Below, piece by piece: positions 29,810 to 38,633 of a stretch of 52,791 nt of DNA. Numbering within the stretch: position 1 is the first letter of the stretch; every line of letters starts with the position of its first letter. The DNA lies in IMG/VR virus record IMGVR_UViG_3300043499_000086, positions 1 to 52,791 of that record. The stretch is one strand, 5' to 3'. Made by a program: the position numbers and the translations under genes. The notes beneath the pieces were generated by a model. The model saw only the letters and a program-made list of their open reading frames with translations, searched no databases and was not told where the DNA came from. The DNA is from a virus.

Positions 29810-31531
29810 TTACTCCTTCCGAGCGGTTGTGAGTTCGAGTTCCACGACCGCGTAGGTGCCAGTCTCCACGTCACGCAGGCCAAGGTCGTCCACCCACAGG
29901 TCGCCCGACGCCTGAGCGGTGTCGCGGCTCAACGAGGCGATCATGCTCGCCGCGTCCGCGACGACGTTGATGGTGACGAACTGCCAGTTCGGGTCCGGGA
30001 TTGCCTGCACCGATCCGGCCTGCTCCAACGCCAGGCTGACACGGGCGGTGGGCGACTTGACCCACATGCTCAGCGAGTAGGCACGCCCCGGCGTCAGGCC
30101 GTTCAGGACCACCTGCGGCCGGTCCGTCGAACCGAGCGGCCAGTTCACCCTCATCGAGGCGGTGGACGAGGCGTACTGCGCGGTGTCGCGCGTCAGGACC
30201 GCTCGCGGCGAGCCGTCATTGACGCCGTTGGTCCAGGCACCCAGGCTCGTGGTGAACGAGGAACTCGGGCTGGTCGCGCCCACGGTGAACCAGTTGACGG
30301 GCTGCTCACCACCCGTGAACTCCACGGTCATCCAGTAGTCCATGCCGCAGGTGATCGCTGCCCATTGGGCGGGCTGGCCGGTGCCGGAGAACACCAGGTG
30401 CGAGGCCGGGTAGGAGTTGCCCGCGGTGTCCATGATGTAGATGGTCTGGTTCATCCCGTCGATGACCATTTTCGAGTTCGGCGGGATGTAGGTGATGGTC
30501 AGGTCGCCGCAGAACCCACACGGGTCCAGGTCGGAGACCTTCTGGTCGAAGCCGAGCGGCGCGGCGTACAGCCGCAGCCGGACCCACCGCGCCGCGTCCG
30601 CGCCCGTGGTCAGCGTGATGATGAGGACGGCGTCAATCGCCTCAGGGACACGCTCAGCCGGGATGAAGACGGAGTAGCCGGACAGCCACGGCTCGGGCGG
30701 CTGGAGCGAGTTGGTCACGTTGGGCGGGCGGGGTGGCGGGGGGATGTAGGGAGCCAGCGGGTCGGTGATCGTCGCGGGTGGCGTGTAGGGACACTGGGGC
30801 AGTCGCGGTGGCGTGGTGTCGATGGTCAGGCTGGCGGTGCGCTCGACCGTCGTCGTGCCGATGGTCGAGCCGAGATAGTCCATCGGGCCGTAGATGAACG
30901 GGGTGGCCGCAGTCATGTTGAACTCGACCAGGTCCATCCAGGCCCCGGACGGGAGTTGGCCGTACTGCTGGATGATGTTCGGCCCCTCGATCAGGGCCAC
31001 GTCGCGCACGGTGCGCAGGTAGTAGTCGCCCTGCGTCAGGTCGGCCGGACAGGAGGCGAAGAAGCACATGTCGTCGCCGTTGCAGCCCGGCCCGCTGTTC
31101 AGGCAGCGCGAGCCCGCCAGAGTGTTGTTGAACCAGGCCCGCCCCTTGACCAGCGCGATGCGGGTCTGGGCGATCAGGACGCCGGTCACCCGGATGTCCT
31201 TGGTCTCATGGCGGGGCGTGGAGATGAACCCGCCGTCACCGCTCATCTGGGTGATGGTCGCGGTCAGCGTCGAGTCGTACAGCCCCTCCATGCTCATCGG
31301 GTAGAACCCGTAGAAGTCGCCCAGGTCCGGCTCGTCATCCGCGACCCACGGGGCGTTGTCGTCCACCGGGTTGTTCTTGTACGGCGCGTCCCCGAGCGCC
31401 TCGGCCAGGGTGTCGCACTCGTCGCAGCCGGACACGTCGAGGCTCGGGACGTTGGCCCGCAGGTAGTTCAGGGTGCGCTCGATGTTCCAGACCTCGGCAC
31501 CCGCGAGGCTCATCCAGCCGAGGTAGTACAT
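29810..31531 (-). CDS. Minor tail protein, distal-tail type with carbohydrate-binding-like end
   Basis: A 573-residue protein; CAAGGAGGCTCC precedes ATG. It is the first gene after the tape measure, the usual place of the distal tail protein. Residues 1-260 contain Cys-rich loops (CDECDT, CLNSGPGCNGDDMC). A Pro-rich linker sits near 265-300. Residues 430-560 look like a carbohydrate-binding jelly roll (SMRVNWPLG, YSLSMWVKSP, WQFVTINVVADA, DLWVDDLGLRD). It probably connects the tail tube to adhesion parts. Confidence 0.7.
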   Translation of the reverse strand: MYYLGWMSLAGAEVWNIERTLNYLRANVPSLDVSGCDECDTLAEALGDAPYKNNPVDDNAPWVADDEPDLGDFYGFYPMSMEGLYDSTLTATITQMSGDGGFISTPRHETKDIRVTGVLIAQTRIALVKGRAWFNNTLAGSRCLNSGPGCNGDDMCFFASCPADLTQGDYYLRTVRDVALIEGPNIIQQYGQLPSGAWMDLVEFNMTAATPFIYGPMDYLGSTIGTTTVERTASLTIDTTPPRLPQCPYTPPATITDPLAPYIPPPPRPPNVTNSLQPPEPWLSGYSVFIPAERVPEAIDAVLIITLTTGADAARWVRLRLYAAPLGFDQKVSDLDPCGFCGDLTITYIPPNSKMVIDGMNQTIYIMDTAGNSYPASHLVFSGTGQPAQWAAITCGMDYWMTVEFTGGEQPVNWFTVGATSPSSSFTTSLGAWTNGVNDGSPRAVLTRDTAQYASSTASMRVNWPLGSTDRPQVVLNGLTPGRAYSLSMWVKSPTARVSLALEQAGSVQAIPDPNWQFVTINVVADAASMIASLSRDTAQASGDLWVDDLGLRDVETGTYAVVELELTTARKE

Positions 31532-31548
31532 GGAGCCTCCTTGTGCCG

Positions 31549-31574
31549 TGAGGGTGACATGTTTGTCACCCTCA
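31549..31574 (-). repeat. Dispersed palindrome copy 32
   Basis: 11-bp arms with TGA/TCA extension, loop AACA on the reverse strand. Bridges the tape measure stop and the next start. Confidence 0.9.
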
Positions 31575-34304
31575 GACCAGAGCCAGGATCATGCGGTCCA
31601 GGACTGCCTCGGCCACACGCCGCGGGTTCTCGATCTGGGTGTTCACCACGATGGCACCGGGGGCCACGGTGATCTGCCGACCTCCGCCCGTCACCAGCCC
31701 ACCTGCGGCGAAGCCGGGCATCTTCCCCTGCGCAATGGCCGAGAGGAGGCGGACGGACGGATCGACCTGGGAGAGAGGGCGATTCAGCGGGACGATGGCC
31801 TCTGCGCCGGACTCACCGATGGTGGCCGTGACCGGGCCGAGGACGACGCCACCACGGGCGAAGCCGAGGGCGGAGCGGACCGGGCCAGGCAGACCGCCCA
31901 GCAACTTCTCCAGGATTTGCCCGCCCATGCTGGACACGGCCCCGAGGACCCGGCTGCCGAAGCCAGCGAACAGGCTGACCACGCTGCCGACGAACCCCTC
32001 GATCCGGTCGTAGGCCGACAGGAACGGCTTGGCGATGGCGTCACCGACGCCCCGGACTCCGTCAGCGATCCGGCTACCCAGGTTGTTGAAGAAGCCGACG
32101 ACGTTGCTCACGAACTGGCCGACGCTGGAGGCCCAGGAGGAGACGGTCGAGGTGATAGTGGCGAACACGGCGGTCGCCGCTGCGCCCATCGCTGCCAGGC
32201 TGGTCCGCCAGTTGATGAACCAGCCGATCACGGTGCCGATCCAGCCGATGACCGCCGTAATGGCGGGCACCAGGACGTTGGTCATGATCGCCGCCACGGT
32301 GGTCAGCACTGGGATGATCGGGCCGACGTTGGAGAACAGGAACTGGAACACCGGGGAGAGGGCAATCAGCAGCGGGGTGAGCGCCTGGACCGCAGCGGTC
32401 AGCACCTCACCGATGGCCGCAGCCATCTGAGCGATGACCGGCAGCAACGGGATGATGACCTGGATGATCGCCCCGATCACCGGGACCAGCGCCCCACCGA
32501 GGGCCGCAACGAGCGGGACCACCGCCTGGGCAATGGTCTGGAGCGCGTCGGACAGCGGAGGCAGGATCGGGGCCAGGGCCTCGAACGCCCCCTGGAGCAC
32601 GAAGCCGATGGTCGTCGCCAGTTGGGTCAGGATCGGCATGAGCGGAGCCAGGGCCGGAGCCAGGGCCGACATGATCTGACCGATGACCTGGATGATGCCC
32701 AGGTTGGAGAACGCCTGGAACAACTGGCCTACGACCGGCAGCAGGTCCGCGAGCCCCTTGGACAGCGAGGCGAACCCGGCCTGCGCGGCAGGGTTCGAGA
32801 ACATCCCAGCCAGGGCCGAGGCGAGGGCACCGATCACCGGCATAAAGGCGTTCATGGCCGCCGCGCTGGAGTCGAAGAACTTCTGGATCGCCGTGTTCCC
32901 CTCGGCGCTCTTGGTCCACGCATCCCACTTCTGGGTGATCGAGGCGAGGTCCTGGAGGAAGCCACGTCCGGTCTCGGTGCCGATGGAGAAGGTCGTCTTG
33001 AGCGCCCCACCGACGTTCTGGATGATGTCCTTGAGCAGGTCGAAGTCCTGCTTGGCCTGGGCCAGGAACGCCTGAATCTTGCCTGACTGGAGACCCGCCG
33101 TGATGTCCTGGCCGAGGGCTGCGGCCCAGGCGGAGAACTCGCCAGTGAGCGCCTGCGCCAGGGGGATCGCGGCCTGGGTGAACTCCAGGACGCCACGGAT
33201 CAGGGAGCCGAACGCGCTGCCCAGGTCGGTGATGATCGGCTGCGCCCCAGCGAAGATCGCGGTCAGGGTGCCCTGCTGGGCGATCTGCCGGAACATGGTC
33301 ATCCAGGACGAGGCCACCGCGTTGATCGAGTTCGCGGTGTCGCCCAGTCCCTTGCTGACGATGGGCAGCGCGGTCTTCGCCAGTTCAGTGAACTGACCGC
33401 CCAGATTCCGGAAGAAGTTTTCCTGGACAACCTGCTGAATCTTGGTCAGTTCAGGGAACACCCCGGCAAGGGCCTTGACGAAGCCTTGGGCCGAGGGGGT
33501 CAGGCCCTTGAGGGCCTCGTCGGCGTTCTTGAGGTCCTCGGCCGTGGGCTTGATGCCCTTGCTCAACTTCTCCCACAGGACGGTCTGGGTCTTGAGGGCG
33601 TCACCCATCCCGGAGAACGCGGTGACCGTGGCGATCCCGGCGATGCCCAGGGAGGCAAAGAGCGGGGCCGCTGCCCCGGCCACCCCGGCAGCGGAGGCGA
33701 GCGGGCCGACCAGGGACATGGCTGCCCCACCGACCGAGCCAAGGGCCACAATGACCGGGTCGAGGGCCGAGACCAGGGCGGCGACCGGCAACTTCATCCG
33801 GGTGAAGGGCACGTTGGCCTTGGGGCCGAACATCTTGCCTAGCGCACCGAGGAAGCCGCTGCCGAAACTCCTGCCTCCCCGCTCGCCCGCGCTGCGCCCA
33901 CGGTCGTCGGCGTCGTCACCGAGTTCCATCATCACCGGCCGGAGCAGGCCAGGTACCGACTTCTTGAAGGCGTTGCCCAGCCCAGCGCGCAGGCTCGCGC
34001 CGAGCGGCCCCATCTCGTTGCCCAGCGAGGTACGCATCCGGCGACCCAGCCGGATACCCCAGTCGTCGCCCTCCCGCTCGAAGGACTTGCCCGCGTACCG
34101 CAACTGCTGGCGGGTGGAGTTGACGGTCTTGCGCAGTTCCTTCTGCTGGGACTTGGTGAACCCCTGGCCGAACTTGGTACCGGCGTCGTCGCCAGCATCG
34201 CTCGCGGCCTTGCCGATGTCCCGCTTCATCTCGGGGCCAACGGCCGAGGAGTCCGCGTGGACCTTGATGTAGGCAGCGCCGACGAGTTCGCCGCTCATGG
34301 GCAT
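31572..34304 (-). CDS. Tape measure protein
   Basis: A 910-residue protein, the longest of the tail module. AGAGGAGCGCCCCA precedes ATG. Helical N-terminus with ELVGAAYIKVHADSS, then charged coil, long hydrophobic helices (190-260, 560-760) rich in Ala/Val/Ile/Pro, and a C-terminal GFARGGVV..ATIGESGAEAIVPL typical of phage tape measures. It sets tail length and may form the DNA channel. At about 0.15 nm per residue the tail would be near 135 nm. The palindrome at 31549-31574 overlaps its stop. Confidence 0.9.
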   Translation of the reverse strand: MPMSGELVGAAYIKVHADSSAVGPEMKRDIGKAASDAGDDAGTKFGQGFTKSQQKELRKTVNSTRQQLRYAGKSFEREGDDWGIRLGRRMRTSLGNEMGPLGASLRAGLGNAFKKSVPGLLRPVMMELGDDADDRGRSAGERGGRSFGSGFLGALGKMFGPKANVPFTRMKLPVAALVSALDPVIVALGSVGGAAMSLVGPLASAAGVAGAAAPLFASLGIAGIATVTAFSGMGDALKTQTVLWEKLSKGIKPTAEDLKNADEALKGLTPSAQGFVKALAGVFPELTKIQQVVQENFFRNLGGQFTELAKTALPIVSKGLGDTANSINAVASSWMTMFRQIAQQGTLTAIFAGAQPIITDLGSAFGSLIRGVLEFTQAAIPLAQALTGEFSAWAAALGQDITAGLQSGKIQAFLAQAKQDFDLLKDIIQNVGGALKTTFSIGTETGRGFLQDLASITQKWDAWTKSAEGNTAIQKFFDSSAAAMNAFMPVIGALASALAGMFSNPAAQAGFASLSKGLADLLPVVGQLFQAFSNLGIIQVIGQIMSALAPALAPLMPILTQLATTIGFVLQGAFEALAPILPPLSDALQTIAQAVVPLVAALGGALVPVIGAIIQVIIPLLPVIAQMAAAIGEVLTAAVQALTPLLIALSPVFQFLFSNVGPIIPVLTTVAAIMTNVLVPAITAVIGWIGTVIGWFINWRTSLAAMGAAATAVFATITSTVSSWASSVGQFVSNVVGFFNNLGSRIADGVRGVGDAIAKPFLSAYDRIEGFVGSVVSLFAGFGSRVLGAVSSMGGQILEKLLGGLPGPVRSALGFARGGVVLGPVTATIGESGAEAIVPLNRPLSQVDPSVRLLSAIAQGKMPGFAAGGLVTGGGRQITVAPGAIVVNTQIENPRRVAEAVLDRMILALV

Positions 34305-34317
34305 TGGGGCGCTCCTC

Positions 34318-34617
34318 TCAGCCGTTCACGGCAGCCATGAAGTCCATAAACGCCTGGCCCTCGGCAGCCAGTGTCGCAGCAGAGGGTGTGCCGCGTCCCG
34401 TCTCCTCGGTGGGCGCTTCAAGGTAGGCGTCGAACGCCTCGCGGTTCTCCACCCGCTCAACCGCCCAGGAGTACACCAGGTTGAGCAGACGGTCCCACCT
34501 CAGGCCGAACGGACTCTGGCCCCCGCTTTGCCGCGCGTAGTCGCCGTCAATCTCGGCCCATCGCTGGCGGGCAACGTGGGTGAGTCTTGCGGCGACGACA
34601 TAGGGCGGCCGGACCAC
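34318..34617 (-). CDS. Tail assembly chaperone, downstream frame
   Basis: A 99-codon frame overlapping the end of the upstream chaperone gene in the -1 frame. Its content (about 30-99: SPFGLRWDRLLNLVYSW...) is typical of the gpT part of siphophage gpG/gpGT chaperones. It is probably made mostly as a -1 frameshift extension; the run GGGGG at 34524-34520 (codons GCG GGG GCC) is a candidate slip point. GTG at 34617 as an independent start is less likely. Confidence 0.65.
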   Translation of the reverse strand: MVRPPYVVAARLTHVARQRWAEIDGDYARQSGGQSPFGLRWDRLLNLVYSWAVERVENREAFDAYLEAPTEETGRGTPSAATLAAEGQAFMDFMAAVNG

Positions 34618-34925
34618 TCCTCGACCAGCGCGAGGATGAGTTTCGTGACCGCCTTGAGCCCGAACTTGTCCTTCCGGTCGAGCAACCGTCTCTTGATGTA
34701 GGTCGCGTCGTCGTCCTCGAACAGGCTCATGAAGAAGTTGATGGTGTCCATGACGGCGACCTCGTCGTTGGGCGCGGAGTCCGCGAACGCGGCCATGAAC
34801 AGCGCCATCTGCGAGGTGGTGGGAGGGAGGGCGGTGACCTCCTCCTGGTCGATGAAGAAGGTGATCGGCTTGCCGACTACCTCATCCTCGTCATCGGCCT
34901 CGGCCGCTGTGATGAATGGTTCCAT
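34500..34925 (-). CDS. Tail assembly chaperone, upstream frame
   Basis: A 141-residue acidic, helical protein directly before the tape measure. Residues 20-100 (ITFFIDQEEV, QMALFMAAF, AVMDTINFFMSLF) look like a gpG-type chaperone that coats the tape measure during tail assembly. The final 30 residues are low complexity, as expected for a tail bypassed by frameshifting. Confidence 0.75.
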   Translation of the reverse strand: MEPFITAAEADDEDEVVGKPITFFIDQEEVTALPPTTSQMALFMAAFADSAPNDEVAVMDTINFFMSLFEDDDATYIKRRLLDRKDKFGLKAVTKLILALVEEWSGRPMSSPQDSPTLPASDGPRLTATTRGKAGARVRSA

Positions 34926-34995
34926 GAGTCCTCTCTCCGAGCGGTGGCCCCCAGCGTAGGGCGCTCGCCGGACACGGTGGGGTCATGCTGGTGGC

Positions 34996-35169
34996 ATGGT
35001 CCCGTTGATTCTGATGATTCTTGGTCTCGTCCTGGTGGTACTCGGCGTGCTCGACCTGCTCTCCGCCGTCGTCATCGCCGGGGTCGTCTGGTGGCTGCTC
35101 CTCATCGTCGGAGCCGCGCTGATCCTGCTCGGCTGGTACCTGCGCAGCAGGCCACCCTCGGTGGTCTGA
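34996..35169 (+). CDS. Forward-strand membrane protein inside the late operon
   Basis: A 57-residue protein on the strand opposite to the surrounding late genes. It is nearly all hydrophobic, forming two membrane helices (residues 2-19 and 22-46), and ends in a basic tail. No strong ribosome site is seen (GGTGGGG lies 15 bases upstream). The gap between its neighbours is just large enough for it, and a bulged palindrome separates its stop from the opposing gene. Function unknown. Confidence 0.5.
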   Translation: MVPLILMILGLVLVVLGVLDLLSAVVIAGVVWWLLLIVGAALILLGWYLRSRPPSVV

Positions 35170-35194
35170 GGGTGACATGTTTGTCACCCCTCAG
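35165..35194. repeat. Dispersed palindrome copy 33 between convergent genes
   Basis: Core GGGTGACA 35170-35177, with a one-base bulge and CTGAG/CTCAG pairing outside. Stops of the forward gene at 34,996 and the reverse gene at 35,191 flank it. Confidence 0.85.
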
Positions 35195-35592
35195 AGCGGC
35201 ATGACGAACCGGCTGAACCTGATCTCCTGAACCATCGCGTCGGTCAGGAACGGCTGGGACTTCTGGCCCCGGACGCTCTTGCGCTTCCGGCGCACCGCCT
35301 GGGAGGCGGGCCACTTGTACTTCGGCACCGACATGCCCTTGCCCCTGGCCTTGATGCGCTTGGTGCCCTGGTGGACATACGAGGCGTAGTGGGCACTGGC
35401 GATGACCTCGACCTCGGCGTGCGCGCCCATCTGCGTCACCATCCCCCGGTTGATGTTCCGGGCCATGTGACCGGTGCGCTTGGGCGCTCCCCACTTCGCC
35501 AACTCCTCGATGCCCTTGCCCTTGTAGCGCAGGTACCGCGGCCCGTAGGCGTTGGCTCGGGCGTCGCTGATGACGACAACGAACTCAGCCAT
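35191..35592 (-). CDS. HK97 gp10-like neck/tail protein
   Basis: A 133-residue protein starting at the base that ends the previous gene. ARNINRGM, AEVEVIASAHYASYVHQGTKRI and a basic end with QPFLTDAM match the HK97 gp10-like tail-completion family, which acts at the head-tail joint or tail terminator. Confidence 0.75.
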   Translation of the reverse strand: MAEFVVVISDARANAYGPRYLRYKGKGIEELAKWGAPKRTGHMARNINRGMVTQMGAHAEVEVIASAHYASYVHQGTKRIKARGKGMSVPKYKWPASQAVRRKRKSVRGQKSQPFLTDAMVQEIRFSRFVMPL

Positions 35593-36092
35593 CAGATCGC
35601 CGGGAGCGTGGCGGTCCAGACACCCCCCACGCAGCCGCCCTCCGGGCCGTAGGAGGTCCAACCCCCTATGACGGGTAGTTGGTCATCCAGGCAGCAGATC
35701 ACGGCCCGCAGCGAGGCAGCCATGTCCGCCATCTGGAGTTCCGCCGAGGCCAGGTACGCCGCGTCGTCGGGCGGTGTCCCGTTCTCGTCCGGCAGCGGCG
35801 CACAACGAACCACGCCGACCTGGAACACCATGTCGATCAGGCCGACGCTGCACCGGGTCGGGGCGAGTTGGCCGAGGGTCAGCGCGGGCGTCATGCTGAC
35901 CGCGTTGACCCAGGCCATCCCGCCGCAGGTGCCGTCCTCACAGGCGTCGCAGAAGTCCAGGGCCACCTCGCCAGGAACGACGCCACAGAAGCAGGGAGCG
36001 GGCAGGCCGGAGGAGGCCAACTCCTGACACAGACACGTCGCCAGTCGTGTCAGGAGCGGCCAGACCTTCGTGTCCTCCCGGAACTCCACCAT
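35592..36092 (-). CDS. Head-tail connector / neck protein
   Basis: A 166-residue Cys-rich protein (CLCQ, CFC, CDACEDGTC, CC). Its place between the adaptor and the gp10-like protein suggests a stopper or tail-terminator role. The ATG shares one base with the preceding TGA. Identification is mostly from order. Confidence 0.55.
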   Translation of the reverse strand: MVEFREDTKVWPLLTRLATCLCQELASSGLPAPCFCGVVPGEVALDFCDACEDGTCGGMAWVNAVSMTPALTLGQLAPTRCSVGLIDMVFQVGVVRCAPLPDENGTPPDDAAYLASAELQMADMAASLRAVICCLDDQLPVIGGWTSYGPEGGCVGGVWTATLPAI

Positions 36093-37795
36093 CACTCAGT
36101 GGCGTCTTCCTCAGCCGCGTTGAGCGCGTCCAGGTCCTCCTGGGTGGCGGCCACGGTGATCGTGATGGAGGTCTCGGCCTCCTGGTCGCTGACGAAGGTG
36201 ACCTGTGGCGCGAACGTGCCCGCCGCCGCATAGGTGTGGGTGGCATACCCGCCGCCGTCCACGGTGAAGGGCGGGCTCTGGATCGCGGTGCCGTCACCCC
36301 AGTCGATGGTGGTGAAGTGATCGTTGGGCGGCAGCGGGTTCGAGGAACCGTCCACCGGACGAACCCCGAACGGGGCACCGACGAGGACCCCGCCAGTGGC
36401 GGGGTTCTTTTGCAGGTAGTAGTAGATGGCGACCGGGTAGGCGTAGAAGGTCGTCGTCGCTGGCTCGAAGTTCTCGGCCAGGTTCGCCGTGATGTCGAAG
36501 TCGCCAGCATTGGCGTAGGTGTGGGCGATGAACTGACCGATCAGCGGCGCTCGGGAGCCGCGGGTGAATGGCGGGGTCTGGAGCGCGGTCCCGTCACCCC
36601 AGTCGATGGAGACGATGTCCGCATCGACCAGGTCCGTGGTGCCGTCCGGGTACTGCGGGTCGTTGACGGCACCGACGTACTCGTACAGCCGGAGATGCAT
36701 CGCCGTGCCGGGGACCTGCCCGGCAGACGGCGAGACAATCGTGCTGGCCGGACCCCTCATCCCCTCGATGACCTCGACCGTGACCGAGTTCGACCCGATG
36801 ACCCCGACCGGGTAGGAGCCAGGGCCGAGGGGGAAGAACTCCTCCGGGACGAACAGCGCGGTCAGGCTGGTCGGGCTGGAGTAGGTGGTGCGGGCCGCCT
36901 CGTTGTTGATGAGGACGACCGAGGTCTTGCTGAACCCGGTGCCGGTGACCGTGACCATGTAGCCGCCGACATCGTCCAGCGGGATGGTGTCCGGGGAGAC
37001 GGCGGTGACCGTGACCGGGCCAGCGACCGGGGGCGGACCGCCACCCTCGACTCCGGTGATGAGCACCGCCAGTTCGCAGTCGTTGAACACCGTCACCGGG
37101 GTCTGCACGTTGACGTACCACCAGTTCGTCGGCTCGCCGCTGCCGGAGACATCGTGGTACGGGTCCATGACCCGGCTCGCGCCCTTGAGCACGGTCAGCC
37201 AGCCGGTTACCGCGATCTGGTCCACCGGCAGCCAGCAGTTCAGCGAGACCATCGCGCCCATCACCGTCTCCAGGTGACGGCCGACGCGGATGATCTCCTT
37301 GCCCATCCACTGTTCGGCCAGCGTCGGGTTGATGTGGATGACGGCCTGGCCCGTGTACTCGCACCGGGCGATGGTGTCGGCGTCGGCTAGCCCGCCCGCC
37401 TCGGTGGCGGGGCGGACCTCGAAGTCCTCGACGGGGATGAACCCACCGATGAGGTTGTCCTGAATCGTGCGGTTGACCCGCAGGTCGTTGTTCTTCATCG
37501 CGGTGGCCTGCATCGAGGGCAGGTCCATCGGACCGATGCACTGGAGGCCGGTGAAGACGGTACCCGGCACGCCGTTCACCCAGGTCAGTTGCCCGAGCCC
37601 GCGGTTCATGTTGATCGGCGCGCACGGGAAGTTGCCACCGATCATGACGCCAGTCCCGCAGACCGTCTCGTAGGTCCCGCCGTGGGCCAGGTGCGGGTCA
37701 TTGGTCGAGATGACGGTGGCGATGTCGGTGAGTTGGTCCGAGCCCGGAGGAATCGTCGGAGTGGGGATGATGGTGCCGGTCGGCTGAACGGTCAT
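36092..37795 (-). CDS. Virion protein with IPT and two PKD-like domains
   Basis: A 567-residue protein; AGAAGGAATCGTC precedes ATG. Residues 1-245 are a structural domain I cannot name (GLQCIGPMDLPSMQ; ARCEYTGQAVIHINPTLAEQ). Residues 258-343 form an IPT/TIG fold (VTVTAVSPDTIPLDDVGG, GTGFSKTSVVLINN). Two PKD-like domains follow (about 360-455 and 456-550), each with IDWGDGTA and an HTYA-type end. Such domains bind surfaces or decorate virions. Position suggests a neck or head-associated adhesin. Confidence 0.65.
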   Translation of the reverse strand: MTVQPTGTIIPTPTIPPGSDQLTDIATVISTNDPHLAHGGTYETVCGTGVMIGGNFPCAPINMNRGLGQLTWVNGVPGTVFTGLQCIGPMDLPSMQATAMKNNDLRVNRTIQDNLIGGFIPVEDFEVRPATEAGGLADADTIARCEYTGQAVIHINPTLAEQWMGKEIIRVGRHLETVMGAMVSLNCWLPVDQIAVTGWLTVLKGASRVMDPYHDVSGSGEPTNWWYVNVQTPVTVFNDCELAVLITGVEGGGPPPVAGPVTVTAVSPDTIPLDDVGGYMVTVTGTGFSKTSVVLINNEAARTTYSSPTSLTALFVPEEFFPLGPGSYPVGVIGSNSVTVEVIEGMRGPASTIVSPSAGQVPGTAMHLRLYEYVGAVNDPQYPDGTTDLVDADIVSIDWGDGTALQTPPFTRGSRAPLIGQFIAHTYANAGDFDITANLAENFEPATTTFYAYPVAIYYYLQKNPATGGVLVGAPFGVRPVDGSSNPLPPNDHFTTIDWGDGTAIQSPPFTVDGGGYATHTYAAAGTFAPQVTFVSDQEAETSITITVAATQEDLDALNAAEEDATE

Positions 37796-37849
37796 GACGA
37801 TTCCTTCTTCTCGGAGACGCGCGTACAACCCGCAGAGGCGCTAGACCGA

Positions 37850-37869
37850 GGGTGACAGGTTTGTCACCC
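37850..37869 (-). repeat. Dispersed palindrome copy 34
   Basis: 8-bp arms, loop AACC on the reverse strand. Between the giant virion gene and the IPT/PKD gene. Confidence 0.9.
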
Positions 37870-37874
37870 CAGGG

Positions 37875-38633
37875 CTACGGCCAGGTGATGGTCCGAACCA
37901 GGTTCGGCTCGTCCGGGGTCCACACCTGCGTCGGCATCCGCAGGTGGTGTGGGTTGAAGCGAGCGACCCAGGTGTCCACCTCACGGATTCCCGTCTCCCC
38001 GTTGGGGAACGCGCCGGAGGCGATCTCGTAGGAGACGCCCTGACGCGCAACGGAGGTGACGCCGGACGGGAGGCGGCACTTCTGCCCGTTGCACGCCTTC
38101 GCGTACTCGCACGCCAGCGTGCCCGCCGCGTAGGCCCCGAGCGCGTCCACCGGGATGGCGTTCAGGTAGGTCACCGAGAACGTGCCGACCTCGGTGTCCG
38201 CCAGCGCCATGTCCTGGCAGTCCGGCCAGCACTCGTCACCGAGGCGCACCAGCCACTTGCCGTCGTCCACCCGGTACGTCAGCGGGTCGAGGACCACGCC
38301 GTCGATCTTGACCTCCTGGACCGAGCCGATGGGGCGCGGCAGTTCCAGTTGGCAGATCGCGCCGCAGCCGCAGGTGTCCCCGCCGCAGGTGCAGTTGAAC
38401 CACTGGCCGGACCAGTTGACCGGCGCGAGCGGCTGGCCCGCGTAGTACGGCTGGTAGCCGTCACAGACCTTCCGGCACGGGCGCACCGTGATCGGGCAGC
38501 CGCCGACCCGGTAGCCGGTGAGCATCTGGAGCGTCGCCCCGGCCAGCGCGATGGACCGAATCTTCGTCGCGTTGTCATACGAGTCGAAGTCCGGGCAGCA
38601 CGAGTAGTCCACAGGCCAGCAGTAGTCGTCCAC
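37875..38633 (-). CDS. Possible separate head-tail adaptor from internal start
   Basis: In-frame GTG (38633) with AAGGAG exactly eight bases upstream, at the junction between the repeats and the Cys-rich adaptor region. It would give a 252-residue protein of normal adaptor size. It is not a separate frame; it is an alternative product of the 1326-codon gene. Confidence 0.5.
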   Translation of the reverse strand: MDDYCWPVDYSCCPDFDSYDNATKIRSIALAGATLQMLTGYRVGGCPITVRPCRKVCDGYQPYYAGQPLAPVNWSGQWFNCTCGGDTCGCGAICQLELPRPIGSVQEVKIDGVVLDPLTYRVDDGKWLVRLGDECWPDCQDMALADTEVGTFSVTYLNAIPVDALGAYAAGTLACEYAKACNGQKCRLPSGVTSVARQGVSYEIASGAFPNGETGIREVDTWVARFNPHHLRMPTQVWTPDEPNLVRTITWP

